DNA of 32,024 bases from Comamonadaceae bacterium (GCA_947459405.1 CANHDQ010000005.1:1-32024), one strand, 5' to 3'; shown: positions 8,138-16,813, counted from the first letter of the stretch. Translations and numbers: made by a program. The notes: generated by a model not told the origin, from the sequence alone.

Positions 8138-9991
8138 ATGACCCCACAAAAAGCCCTGCCCCAAGCGGTCCGCGTCTGGCTTGCTCGCAGGCGACGCAGT
8201 CTCGTGCTGCTGACCATGCTGCCGCTGAGCGCCTGCGCACTGGCGCCCAAAACGTCCTCCGGCGAGGACCCCGCCGCCGTACCGAAGCCGCCCGTTCTGG
8301 TGCTGGGCCAGGCGCCCGCTGCCCAGGCCTCGGGCAGCCAGGAGGTGGCCCCCGCGATTCGATTTGTTCCGGCTGCACCGAGCGCGCAGCCCGCACCCCC
8401 GGCCAGCCCCAGTGAAGCAGACCCCGCTGCTGCGCCGCGACCGGCCATGCCCGAAGCGGCGCCTGCTGCCGGCGCGCCGGCCCGATTGCCCGACGCTGTG
8501 GCGGCCCCCGCCACAGCCCTGCCCGCCCGCGAAGATCCCGCCGATCTGGGCACCGACAGGCGCAGCCCAGGCGCCTCTTCCGTGGAGCCGGCCAAGATAC
8601 CGGGCACGCGTCTACAAAGTCGCCCGCCGGGCCCCTTTAGCCGTTCCACGCTCAAGGATCTGATGGGCGATGGCGCCGCCGACCTGCTCCATTTCGTGCG
8701 GCCCGAAATCAACGTCCTGCAGTATCCCAAGCCCGAGATGGCCGAGCGCCTGCGGCAACTGTGGCGCAGCGCCTCGCAGCGGCAGGTGGTCATCGCCCAC
8801 TATGGCGACTCCCACGTGCAAGGGGGCCCCCAGCTGCAAATGATCCGCAATGAACTGCAGGGCCTTGCCGGCAGCGCTGGACGAGGCATGATCTTCCCCT
8901 ACGCCTTGGCCAAAACCTACTCGCAGGTGGACTACCAATCGGCCTTCACAGGCAACTGGAGCCACGCCAGCAGCATGCAAACGTCACCTCGCGTGCCACT
9001 GGGCGTCGCAGGTTTTGCCGCGCACACCACGGACCCGCAGGCCTCCTTCACGTTCAGTTTCCACAACCTGCCCGAGCCCGGCGAGAAAGTCACCCGCTTT
9101 TTCTACCGCACACTGGGGCCGGGCGTGCAACTGGAGGTCCTGAGCGGCGGATTGGCGCAGATGGTCAGCCTGCCCGGAGGTCCTGCCACTTCAGGCACCC
9201 AGGTGCTTGAACTCAAATGGCCCTTCCTGAGCGATGTGGTGCACTTTCAGATCCACAACCCGGAAGGCCACCGGGTCGAGATCTATGGCGTGAGCATCGA
9301 AAACCCCGGCCCCGGGATCCTGCATCACAACCTGGGTGTGGGCGGTGCAACCTTCGTCTCGCTGCTGGTGCAGGAGCACTTTGAAAACCAGTCGCGACAA
9401 CTGCGGCCCGACATTGTGGTGCTGGACTGGGGCACGAACGACATCATCTACAAGAACACGGTGCCAGATGATTTTGAGGAAACCGTGGTCAAGACCCTCG
9501 AACGCATCCGTGCGATTCACCCGCAGGCCCTGATCATCCTGCCCAATTCGCAGGCCATGTTCTTCAAGCGCAAGCCCATCACCGCGGCGGCCAGCCTCTC
9601 AAGCGTCTTGCGCCGGATCGCCATGAAGCACGATTGCTTTTTCTATGACTGGTACCGGGTGGCCGGCGGCCCCGACTCGATGCGAACCTTCTACGCCTAC
9701 GGCCTGGCCAGTCCCGACCACATCCACCTCAGCGCACTGGGCTATGCGGTCAAGGGTCAGCTCTTCGCCCAGGCCTTGCTCAATACGGTCGCACCGAGTG
9801 ACAAGGCGCCCGCGAAAGCCCAAGCCCCCGACCAGCAAGGCGGCCGGCAACATCCGCATTCGGTGTCTGCCTGGCTCAAAAGTCAGACCTTGATCAACCG
9901 CAAGCCCGACCTGATCCCCGCTAAAGGCAAGCCGCCGACGCCAGCCAAGAAAGCGTCCAGCACGGGCAAACGGTCGACCCAGAAGCGCTGA
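8138..9991 (+). CDS. SGNH/GDSL hydrolase lipoprotein (PatB/Ape-like O-acetyl esterase or transferase)
   Basis: Lipobox LPLSAC near the N-terminus; long Pro/Ala linker; VIAHYGDSHVQGG, GVGGATF, VLDWGTNDI, DHIHLSALGY catalytic blocks. Confidence 0.88.
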   Translation: MTPQKALPQAVRVWLARRRRSLVLLTMLPLSACALAPKTSSGEDPAAVPKPPVLVLGQAPAAQASGSQEVAPAIRFVPAAPSAQPAPPASPSEADPAAAPRPAMPEAAPAAGAPARLPDAVAAPATALPAREDPADLGTDRRSPGASSVEPAKIPGTRLQSRPPGPFSRSTLKDLMGDGAADLLHFVRPEINVLQYPKPEMAERLRQLWRSASQRQVVIAHYGDSHVQGGPQLQMIRNELQGLAGSAGRGMIFPYALAKTYSQVDYQSAFTGNWSHASSMQTSPRVPLGVAGFAAHTTDPQASFTFSFHNLPEPGEKVTRFFYRTLGPGVQLEVLSGGLAQMVSLPGGPATSGTQVLELKWPFLSDVVHFQIHNPEGHRVEIYGVSIENPGPGILHHNLGVGGATFVSLLVQEHFENQSRQLRPDIVVLDWGTNDIIYKNTVPDDFEETVVKTLERIRAIHPQALIILPNSQAMFFKRKPITAAASLSSVLRRIAMKHDCFFYDWYRVAGGPDSMRTFYAYGLASPDHIHLSALGYAVKGQLFAQALLNTVAPSDKAPAKAQAPDQQGGRQHPHSVSAWLKSQTLINRKPDLIPAKGKPPTPAKKASSTGKRSTQKR

Positions 9992-10030
9992 GCGGTCGCC
10001 CCGGCCCCATTCATTTCAGGCGCGCGCCCC

Positions 10031-11215
10031 TCAAAACCTGCGGGGCGAGTCTGCCGAAGCGTAAAACGCAGGACTTGAAGAGGCGCGGGCGGCTGCGGCC
10101 TGTGCGATCGCGCTGCCGGGCATCGGCGCAATTGCAGACCAGCGCAAACGCAACTCTTCAGCAGCTGGCACAGTGGCCATCGCAGGGGCGGGGGCCTGCT
10201 GGCCTGCGGCCAGCGCCATCTGAACCTGAGGCACCGAGGCACGCATGCGCGCCGTCGCGTCAATGAGCGAAGCCAGCGCGCTCGCGTAATGGGGCCCCGT
10301 GGCATAGCCGGCGCGCTGCAGCGCCGAGGCAAAGGCCACCGGATCGCCCGTGTTCTTCATCACCTGCGCATAACGGGGCGACTGGCTGATCAGCCGGGCA
10401 TAGTCAGCGAACGACTCTTCGTAGCTCGAGTAGGCGCGAAAGCGTCCGACCATGCGCTCGGGCACGCCGTTGACATACTCGGTCGTCATGATGTCGACAC
10501 TCGGGCCGCGCCAATTGGCGCCGGTGCGGATTCCAAACAAATTGAAGGAATTGCGGCCGTCGGCACCCCTGATCTCGCGCCGGCCCCATCCGGTCTCCAG
10601 TGCGGCCTGCGCCAACATGTAGTGCGCAGGAATACCACTGGCAGCTTCCGTCTTTTGTGCGGCCGCGGCATGGCGGACCATGAAGTCTCCGGCTGCTGAG
10701 CCGGTGCTGCGAAGCGATACGGGCGGTCCCGACACGCGGGGCGGCGCCTGATCGGGCGCGACGGCCGGCGCCAAAGCGGGCGGCGCGGCTATTGGCCTTG
10801 CAGGCGCAGAACCAAAGTCAACTCCGGCACTGCGAACCGCATCCAGAGCAGGCCGCTCGCCGCTGGCCAGGGCGTGGGCTCTGGCCTGGACCGCGCTGAC
10901 ATCGATGACCTGACCCGGCCGGATGGAGCCGATAGCGGCGATGTCATTGTCCTTGGCGACTGCGACCGCCAGTTGGTACAACTGGGTCGGACTCAAGTTC
11001 AGCTGAGGTGAGATCAGGCGCAGATGACGCTCCACCAGGCCCGAGAGCGTGTCGCCGCCGCGCACGGTGATTTCACGAATCTCGCCGCGCGCAGCCGCCG
11101 GCGCCTGGGCCCACGCAAGACTTTGCGCGAAGCCCGGTACGGGCGCCGATGCGGCTGCGGGCCGGCTCATCGCTTGGCCGCCCGGGGTGGACGCGTTGAC
11201 AGACAGGACAGTCAT
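10031..11215 (-). CDS. LysM-like + glucosaminidase-domain protein (FlgJ-like)
   Basis: SGIPAHYMLAQAALETGWGRREIRGADGRNSFNLFGIR ... FADYARLISQSPRYAQVMKN; N-terminal VRGGDTLSGLVERHLR...IRPGQVIDVSAVQ. ATG 11215 (MTVLSVNAS) favoured by the upstream sigma-54 motif. Confidence 0.87.
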   Translation of the reverse strand: MTVLSVNASTPGGQAMSRPAAASAPVPGFAQSLAWAQAPAAARGEIREITVRGGDTLSGLVERHLRLISPQLNLSPTQLYQLAVAVAKDNDIAAIGSIRPGQVIDVSAVQARAHALASGERPALDAVRSAGVDFGSAPARPIAAPPALAPAVAPDQAPPRVSGPPVSLRSTGSAAGDFMVRHAAAAQKTEAASGIPAHYMLAQAALETGWGRREIRGADGRNSFNLFGIRTGANWRGPSVDIMTTEYVNGVPERMVGRFRAYSSYEESFADYARLISQSPRYAQVMKNTGDPVAFASALQRAGYATGPHYASALASLIDATARMRASVPQVQMALAAGQQAPAPAMATVPAAEELRLRWSAIAPMPGSAIAQAAAARASSSPAFYASADSPRRF

Positions 11216-11289
11216 GGTCAGGCAGAGGGGCGACATGCGCAGCCTGCAAGCTCGCGCATGTCGACGGAAAGTCAACAGGCCCCTTCAAC

Positions 11290-11305
11290 TGCAATATTCG
11301 TTCCA
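11290..11305 (-). promoter_or_regulatory. Sigma-54 (-24/-12) promoter candidate for the LysM-glucosaminidase gene
   Basis: Minus strand reads TGGAACG-AATA-TTGCA; one mismatch to TGGCACG-N4-TTGCW with exact GG-N10-GC spacing; about 75 bp upstream of ATG 11215. Confidence 0.65.
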
Positions 11306-11487
11306 GGCTTTTCCCTCTAGGTGCTGCCGAGCCACAGCACACCATGAAACGTCGCGATGGCTCTCAATAAAAGTGAGCGATTACATACATTTGGTGAGGA
11401 GAGGCTATGACCAGGGTCTCAACCCCGCCCGGCCGCCAGCCAATCCGCGGCAAAGTCTCGGGGCGGCGCCTCGGCGCTGCAGCGCCG

Positions 11488-11709
11488 TCAATCGGCCGCG
11501 CGCTGCGCGCGGCGCTGCCGCTTGCGCTTGGCCTTGTTGTGCGAGGGCGGCGCCGACAATTCGCGCTCGATCGCCATCGACCGCAGTTGAGCCAGCGCCT
11601 GCTGATTGCGCTCAAAACGGCGTCGGTTCAAGTGCCGGCGCAGGCCAAATCCGATCAGGAAGCTGACCAGACCGGAGACCAGCAAGATGGTCCAAAGTTC
11701 GGAGTTCAT
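11488..11709 (-). CDS. Small single-TM protein with Arg/Lys-rich C-terminus
   Basis: MNSELWTILLVSGLVSFLIGFGLRRHLNRRRFERN...; overlaps the hemW stop by 4 bp (ATGA-type coupling). Confidence 0.65.
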   Translation of the reverse strand: MNSELWTILLVSGLVSFLIGFGLRRHLNRRRFERNQQALAQLRSMAIERELSAPPSHNKAKRKRQRRAQRAAD

Positions 11710-12914
11710 GGGCGGGACGAGGGCGGCAAAAACAGCGCCTGCAGATCGTTGAGAAAGTCAAAGCCACGCTCGGTCGGGCGGATGTGCGTCGGATCGGCGT
11801 GCAGCAAACCGCTCGATTGTGCCTGCGCAATGCCCTCTTGCAAGACCGAAGGCGGCAGGCCGGTGCGGTCGGTGAAGTCCTGCAAGGCAAAGCCCTCAGG
11901 CAGCCGCAGGGCATTGAGCATGAATTCGAACGGCAAGTCGGCGCGGCCGACCTCCTGCTCCTGCGCGATGGCTTGCCCCTTCGCGGCCCTCTCCATATAC
12001 AAGCGCGGCTCGCGCACCCGAACCTGGCGTACCACGCGATGGGGAAAACTGAGCTTGGAATGGGCGCCCGCACCGATGCCCAGGTAGTCACCAAAGCGCC
12101 AGTAATTGAGGTTGTGCCAGCAGCGATGGCCCGAGCGAGCAAAGGCCGAGACCTCATAGCGCTGCAAGCCGACGGCGGCGCTTTGCTCGGTGATGCGGTC
12201 GAGCATGGCATAGGCCAGATCGTCATCGGGCAAGGGCGGCGGGAACTTGGCGAAATAAGTGTTGGGCTCGATCGTGAGGTGATAGATCGACAGATGCGGC
12301 GGCTGCAGGGCCAGCGCCTGCTGCAAATCGGCCTCGAGCCCTGCCATGTCCTGGCCAGGAAGGCCGTACATCAGGTCGAGATTGAAGGTGTCAAAGCACT
12401 GCGCAGCCTCCTGCGCAGCGGCCAGGGCCTGGGCCCGGTCATGCACGCGGCCCAGGGCCTGCAGGGCCTGGTCATCAAAGCTCTGCACCCCCAAAGACAG
12501 CCGACTCACGCCTGCCTGCCGGTAGGCGCGAAAACGGTCTTTTTCAAACGTACCGGGGTTGGCCTCGAGCGTGATCTCGCAATCGGGCGCGAGCTTGAGC
12601 CGCGCGCGCAAATCGGCCAGCAGACGGTCGATGGCCGCCGGCGTGAACAGACTGGGCGTGCCGCCGCCAAGGAAGATGCTGTGCACACTGCGGCCCCAAA
12701 TCAGGGGCAGGGCCGCATCGAGATCGGCCACGAGCGCGTCCAGGTAATTGTCCTGCGGCGTCTGCCCGGCTGCGATTTCATGCGAGTTGAAGTCGCAGTA
12801 AGGGCATTTGCGCAGGCACCAGGGCATGTGCACGTAAAGCGACAAAGGCGGCAGGGCCGCCAGCTGCAGCGTGCCCGCTCGCAGGTAATGCGAAATGTCG
12901 CGGGGGCCAGACAT
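11706..12914 (-). CDS. hemW: Radical SAM heme chaperone HemW
   Basis: SLYVHMPWCLRKCPYCDFNSHE (CxxxCxxC), IFLGGGTPSLF, EANPGTFEKDRFRAYRQAGVSRLSLGVQSF, YEVSAFARSGHRCWHNLNYWRFGDYLGIGAGAHSKL. Confidence 0.95.
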   Translation of the reverse strand: MSGPRDISHYLRAGTLQLAALPPLSLYVHMPWCLRKCPYCDFNSHEIAAGQTPQDNYLDALVADLDAALPLIWGRSVHSIFLGGGTPSLFTPAAIDRLLADLRARLKLAPDCEITLEANPGTFEKDRFRAYRQAGVSRLSLGVQSFDDQALQALGRVHDRAQALAAAQEAAQCFDTFNLDLMYGLPGQDMAGLEADLQQALALQPPHLSIYHLTIEPNTYFAKFPPPLPDDDLAYAMLDRITEQSAAVGLQRYEVSAFARSGHRCWHNLNYWRFGDYLGIGAGAHSKLSFPHRVVRQVRVREPRLYMERAAKGQAIAQEQEVGRADLPFEFMLNALRLPEGFALQDFTDRTGLPPSVLQEGIAQAQSSGLLHADPTHIRPTERGFDFLNDLQALFLPPSSRP

Positions 12915-12917
12915 GCT

Positions 12918-13520
12918 TTAGGCGAGCCAGCGTTCGCGGATCAGCTCGCTCATCTGGCGGGCCGCCTGGCCACGGTGGCTGTGCGCATTCTTGACCTCGA
13001 CAGGCAGCTCGGCGAAGGTCTTGCCAAAAGCCGGGATGAACATGACGGGATCGAACCCGAAGCCGTGGCTGCCGCGCGGCTGCCGGGTGATCTCGCCGGC
13101 CGCGCGGCCCACCGCGATCAGGGGTTCGGGGTCATCGGGCGTGCGCACCGCCACCAAGGTGCTGACCAGGGCGGCGCGGCGGTCGTCGAGATCGCGCATC
13201 TGCTCGAGCAAGGCCTTGACGTTGTTGGCATCGCCCTTGGCGTAGCCAAACTGCGTGGCGTAATAGGCGGTGTCCACGCCCGGCAAACCGCCAAAGGCTT
13301 GCACACACAGGCCGGCGTCGTCGGCTATGGCAGGCAGGCCACTGGCGCGCGCCGCGTGGCGGGCCTTGGCCAGTGCGTTTTCGACGAAGGTGCGAAAAGG
13401 CTCCTCGGCCTCGCCGATGCCCAGATCAGACTGGCGCAGCAGCTGCAGACCCAAAGGCTCGAACATGGCCTGCAGCTCGGCAAGCTTGCCGGCGTTGTGG
13501 GATGCCAGAACCAGCTTCAT
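12918..13520 (-). CDS. rdgB: Non-canonical purine NTP pyrophosphatase (RdgB/HAM1)
   Basis: [78 protein letters not shown]. Confidence 0.96.
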   Translation of the reverse strand: MKLVLASHNAGKLAELQAMFEPLGLQLLRQSDLGIGEAEEPFRTFVENALAKARHAARASGLPAIADDAGLCVQAFGGLPGVDTAYYATQFGYAKGDANNVKALLEQMRDLDDRRAALVSTLVAVRTPDDPEPLIAVGRAAGEITRQPRGSHGFGFDPVMFIPAFGKTFAELPVEVKNAHSHRGQAARQMSELIRERWLA

Positions 13521-14257
13521 CGGGCGGGCAGGGTTTGGGCCAGCGCAGCCTTTTGCAGCGCGATCAGCTCGGCAATGCCCTGCTCGGCCAGCGCGAGCAG
13601 CTGGTCCATTTCCTTGCGCGTAAAGGCCGCGCCCTCGGCCGTGCCCTGCACCTCGACAAAATGGCCGGCCTCGGTCATCACGACATTCATGTCGGTATCG
13701 CAGGCCACGTCTTCCAAATACTGCAGATCGAGCAAGGCCGAGCCCTGCACGAGGCCGACCGAGATGGCCGCCACATGACCGCGCACCGGGCTGCGCTCGA
13801 GCTTGCCCTGCGCCAGCAGCTGGGCCACGGCGTCTTGCGCCGCCACAAAAGCGCCGGTGATGGCCGCCGTGCGGGTGCCGCCGTCGGCCTGGATCACATC
13901 ACAGTCCAGGTGAACGGTGCGTTCACCGAGCAGATCCAGGTCAAAAACCGCGCGCAGGCTGCGGCCAATGAGCCGCTGGATCTCCTGCGTGCGCCCACTT
14001 TGCTTTCCCTTGGCCGCCTCGCGGTCGCTGCGAGTGTGGGTCGCGCGCGGGAGCATGCCGTATTCGGCCGTGACCCAGCCCTGGCCGCTGCCGCGCTTGT
14101 GCGGCGGCACTTTTTCCTCGACCGAAGCGGTACACAGCACCTTGGTCTGGCCAAATTCGATCAGCACCGAGCCCTCGGCATGGATGGTGTAGGCGCGGGT
14201 GATGCGCACCGGGCGCAGTTGCGCGCTTGAACGTTGGTCGGGACGTGCGTAGGTCAT
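13517..14257 (-). CDS. rph: Ribonuclease PH
   Basis: ATG 14257 [51 protein letters not shown]...[17 protein letters not shown]..., [24 protein letters not shown]; overlaps rdgB by 4 bp. Confidence 0.96.
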   Translation of the reverse strand: MTYARPDQRSSAQLRPVRITRAYTIHAEGSVLIEFGQTKVLCTASVEEKVPPHKRGSGQGWVTAEYGMLPRATHTRSDREAAKGKQSGRTQEIQRLIGRSLRAVFDLDLLGERTVHLDCDVIQADGGTRTAAITGAFVAAQDAVAQLLAQGKLERSPVRGHVAAISVGLVQGSALLDLQYLEDVACDTDMNVVMTEAGHFVEVQGTAEGAAFTRKEMDQLLALAEQGIAELIALQKAALAQTLPAR

Positions 14258-14391
14258 GGCGGGCATCGAATCGAAGTCTGCGGCCGTCATGCGGCCGGGC
14301 CGGCAATGGTAGCGGCTCCCGCGCGGGCCCATGGGCCCTCGCGGGGCTGGCGGCGCAAAAAAGGGGGGCGACCGACTCGGTCCAAGCCCGC

Positions 14392-14397
14392 TATAAT
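14392..14397 (+). promoter_or_regulatory. Canonical -10 TATAAT upstream of rpmB-rpmG
   Basis: TATAAT at 14392-14397; -35 region poor; inverted repeat GACCGAcTCGGTC at 14370-14382 sits in the -35/spacer position. Confidence 0.6.
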
Positions 14398-14584
14398 GGT
14401 CGGCTTTGCGAATTGCGGGCCCCCTGGGCCCATAAGGCGCAAAAAATCGATACCGCCCGGTGAGCCGGAGCCGTACTTGGCCTGCAAGCGCTTGATGCGC
14501 GCCCCAGGCCGGGGCTGGCGGCACAACACAGGACCCGGGCGAGGTGCAGCGCAGGCTGCTAACTGTTTTTAATGGAGTGTCCTC

Positions 14585-14818
14585 ATGGCACGCGTCTGTC
14601 AAGTCACGGGCAAGAAGCCCATGGTCGGGAACAATGTGTCCCACGCCAACAACAAAACCAAGCGCCGGTTCATGCCGAACCTGCAGTACCGCCGTTTCTG
14701 GGTCGAGAGCGAGAACCGCTGGGTGCGTCTGCGCATCACCAACGCGGGCCTGCGCCTGATCGACAAGAACGGCATTGACGCGGTCCTGGCCGACCTGCGC
14801 GCACGCGGCGAAATCTAA
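14585..14818 (+). CDS. rpmB: 50S ribosomal protein L28
   Basis: [77 protein letters not shown]. Confidence 0.98.
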   Translation: MARVCQVTGKKPMVGNNVSHANNKTKRRFMPNLQYRRFWVESENRWVRLRITNAGLRLIDKNGIDAVLADLRARGEI

Positions 14819-14830
14819 AGGAGCAGCACC

Positions 14831-14998
14831 ATGGCAAAAGGCGCACGCGAAAAAATCAAGCTCGAGTCCACCGCCGGCACGGGCCACTTCTACACGACCA
14901 GCAAAAACAAGAAAACCACGCCCGACAAGATGCTGATCATGAAGTTCGACCCCAAGGCTCGCAAGCACGTCGAGTACAAAGAGGTCAAACTCAAATAA
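14831..14998 (+). CDS. rpmG: 50S ribosomal protein L33
   Basis: Below the ORF-track cutoff; [55 protein letters not shown] (55 aa), directly after rpmB. Confidence 0.98.
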   Translation: MAKGAREKIKLESTAGTGHFYTTSKNKKTTPDKMLIMKFDPKARKHVEYKEVKLK

Positions 14999-15018
14999 GC
15001 AGGCTCCAGTGGCCGCAC

Positions 15019-15049
15019 AACCCGCCCTCGCAAGACGGCGGGTTTTTTC
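15019..15049 (+). terminator. Rho-independent terminator of rpmB-rpmG
   Basis: AACCCGCC-ctcgcaagac-GGCGGGTT followed by TTTTC. Confidence 0.88.
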
Positions 15050-15134
15050 TTGCCCGTTTGCCACACAGGACCAGGCGCCAGCACGCCGGCGACGCAGCAG
15101 CGACAATGGGCGCCCCAACCGACCCGAACACGCC

Positions 15135-15611
15135 ATGAACATCAGCAAAGACACCGCCGTCACCCTGCGCCTGAAAGTCACCGACGCCCAGGGACAGGTG
15201 ATCGAAAGCGGCAAGGAGCCCGTCGCCTACCTGCACGGCGGCTATGGCAACTTGCTCGACAAGCTCGAGGAGGCCCTCGAAGGCCAAAGCACGGGGTTCA
15301 AGATCGACCTCAAGCTGGCGCCGGCCGATGCGTTTGGCGAACGCGACGAAACCCTGATCCAGACCATCGCCAAAAGCGACTTCCCCCCTGGCGTCAAGGT
15401 GGGCGGCCAACTCGAAGGCCAGGGCCAAGATGGCAACCGCCAGGTCTTTACCGTGGTCAAGATCAAGGGCCAGCAGGTGATCCTCGATGGCAACCACCCG
15501 CTGGCAGGCAGGACGCTGCTCATCAGCGCCCAGGTGCTCGACGTGCGCGCCGCCTCAGCAGAGGAAATCGCGCACGGCCATGTGCACGGGGCGCACGGTC
15601 ACCAACACTGA
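15135..15611 (+). CDS. FKBP-type peptidyl-prolyl cis-trans isomerase, SlyD-like
   Basis: ATG 15135 [51 protein letters not shown]..., His-rich tail [12 protein letters not shown]. Confidence 0.93.
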   Translation: MNISKDTAVTLRLKVTDAQGQVIESGKEPVAYLHGGYGNLLDKLEEALEGQSTGFKIDLKLAPADAFGERDETLIQTIAKSDFPPGVKVGGQLEGQGQDGNRQVFTVVKIKGQQVILDGNHPLAGRTLLISAQVLDVRAASAEEIAHGHVHGAHGHQH

Positions 15612-15619
15612 AATTCGCA

Positions 15620-15642
15620 CTGAAGCTCACACCGAGCTTCAG
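15620..15642. terminator. Candidate bidirectional hairpin between convergent genes
   Basis: CTGAAGCTC-acacc-GAGCTTCAG, 9-bp stem overlapping the stop of the AI-2E gene; no strong U tract. Confidence 0.4.
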
Positions 15643-16709
15643 TCAGGCTCTTGCGAGGCGGCCAGCAAGCTCCAGGCGGCCATGCACATGGCGGCGATCA
15701 CCGGCCCGATGACAAAGCCATTGAGCCCGAACATGGAGATGCCACCCAGCGTGGACAGCAACACCACGTAGTCGGGCATCTTGGTGTCCTTGCCCACCAA
15801 GATGGGGCGCAGGATGTTGTCCACCAGGCCGATCACGAGCACGCCAAAGGCCAGCAGCACCGATCCTTGCACGATCTGGCCGCTGATAAACAGATAAATG
15901 GCCATCGGCAGCCAGACCACCGCCGCCCCCACAGCCGGCAGCAAGGACAAAAAGGCCATCACCACGCCCCATAAAACAGGGGCATTCAGATCGAGCGCCC
16001 AAAAGATCAGGCCGCCCAATGCGCCCTGCGCCATGGCCACCGCAATATTGCCCTTGACGGTCGCGCCGATGACGGTGGCGAACTTGCTGCCCAGCTCGTC
16101 CTTGATCTGCTCTCCCAAGGGGATGACCTGTCGCAAGCGCGCGATCAGTGCGCGGCCGTCACGCAAAAAGAAAAAGAGCAGGTAGAGCATGATGAAAAAG
16201 CCCAGCACCAAGTTGAAGGCATCCTGGCCAATGCTCACTGCCTGCGCCGCGAAAAACTGCGAACCACGGGTCAACGCTGCGGTCAAGCGCTCTTGCAGCA
16301 GGCCCGAGCTGCCCAGCCCGAAGCGGTCGAGCAAGGCGGTCACCGAGGCGGGCAATGCGGCGTAGATCTGCTGCAGATAGGCGCTGAAATTGATCTCGCC
16401 CGACCCCAGGCGCTGATACACCTGCGCCCCTTCCTTGACCAGCATGCCAGCAATCCAGCTCAAGGGCAGCAAGACCAGCAAGACGATGCCCAGCAGGCAG
16501 GTCAAGGCAGCCAGATTGCGCCGCCCGGGCATGGCCTGGAGCAGGCGGCGCTGCATGGGCGCAAACAAGATGGCCAGGGCAGCGGCCCAAAACAGCGCGC
16601 CGTAGTAGGGCTGCAAGATCCAGGCAAAGGCCACGCTGGCGGCAACCAGCAAAACCAGAAAAGCCTTGTCCTGCAGCGAGGAGCGGGGGTCGTTGGGGCG
16701 CGTGTTCAT
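15639..16709 (-). CDS. AI-2E family transporter (PerM/YdiK-type)
   Basis: MNTRPNDPRSSLQDKAFLVLLVAASVAFAWILQPYYGALFWAAALAILFAPMQRRLL; multiple TM; AFGVLVIGLVDNILRPILVGKDTKMPDYVVLLSTLGGISMFGLNGFVIGPVIAAM. Confidence 0.95.
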   Translation of the reverse strand: MNTRPNDPRSSLQDKAFLVLLVAASVAFAWILQPYYGALFWAAALAILFAPMQRRLLQAMPGRRNLAALTCLLGIVLLVLLPLSWIAGMLVKEGAQVYQRLGSGEINFSAYLQQIYAALPASVTALLDRFGLGSSGLLQERLTAALTRGSQFFAAQAVSIGQDAFNLVLGFFIMLYLLFFFLRDGRALIARLRQVIPLGEQIKDELGSKFATVIGATVKGNIAVAMAQGALGGLIFWALDLNAPVLWGVVMAFLSLLPAVGAAVVWLPMAIYLFISGQIVQGSVLLAFGVLVIGLVDNILRPILVGKDTKMPDYVVLLSTLGGISMFGLNGFVIGPVIAAMCMAAWSLLAASQEPD

Positions 16710-16777
16710 CGCAGAGGGTGTGCGGTTGGGGGGCAGATGCCGCCATGGTAACGGCTTGCGGGATTCGGCCCACTTTT

Positions 16778-16813
16778 GCAATGGCCGCAGCAATGGCAGC
16801 AGCAATGGCCGCA
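16778..16813 (+). repeat. 12-bp x 3 tandem repeat
   Basis: GCAATGGCCGCA / GCAATGGCAGCA / GCAATGGCCGCA immediately upstream of the helicase gene. Confidence 0.85.

Noticed and set aside
11784-13778. 664-aa plus-strand ORF across hemW/rdgB
   Set aside because: Antisense to two confidently identified genes; no recognisable motifs.
14325-14338. Palindrome GGGCCCATGGGCCC upstream of rph/rpmB
   Set aside because: Short GC-rich palindrome, expected fairly often in this composition; no positional support.
14258-15214. Long N-terminal extension of the rph ORF (565 aa total)
   Set aside because: Runs antisense through rpmB/rpmG; RNase PH starts naturally at ATG 14257.
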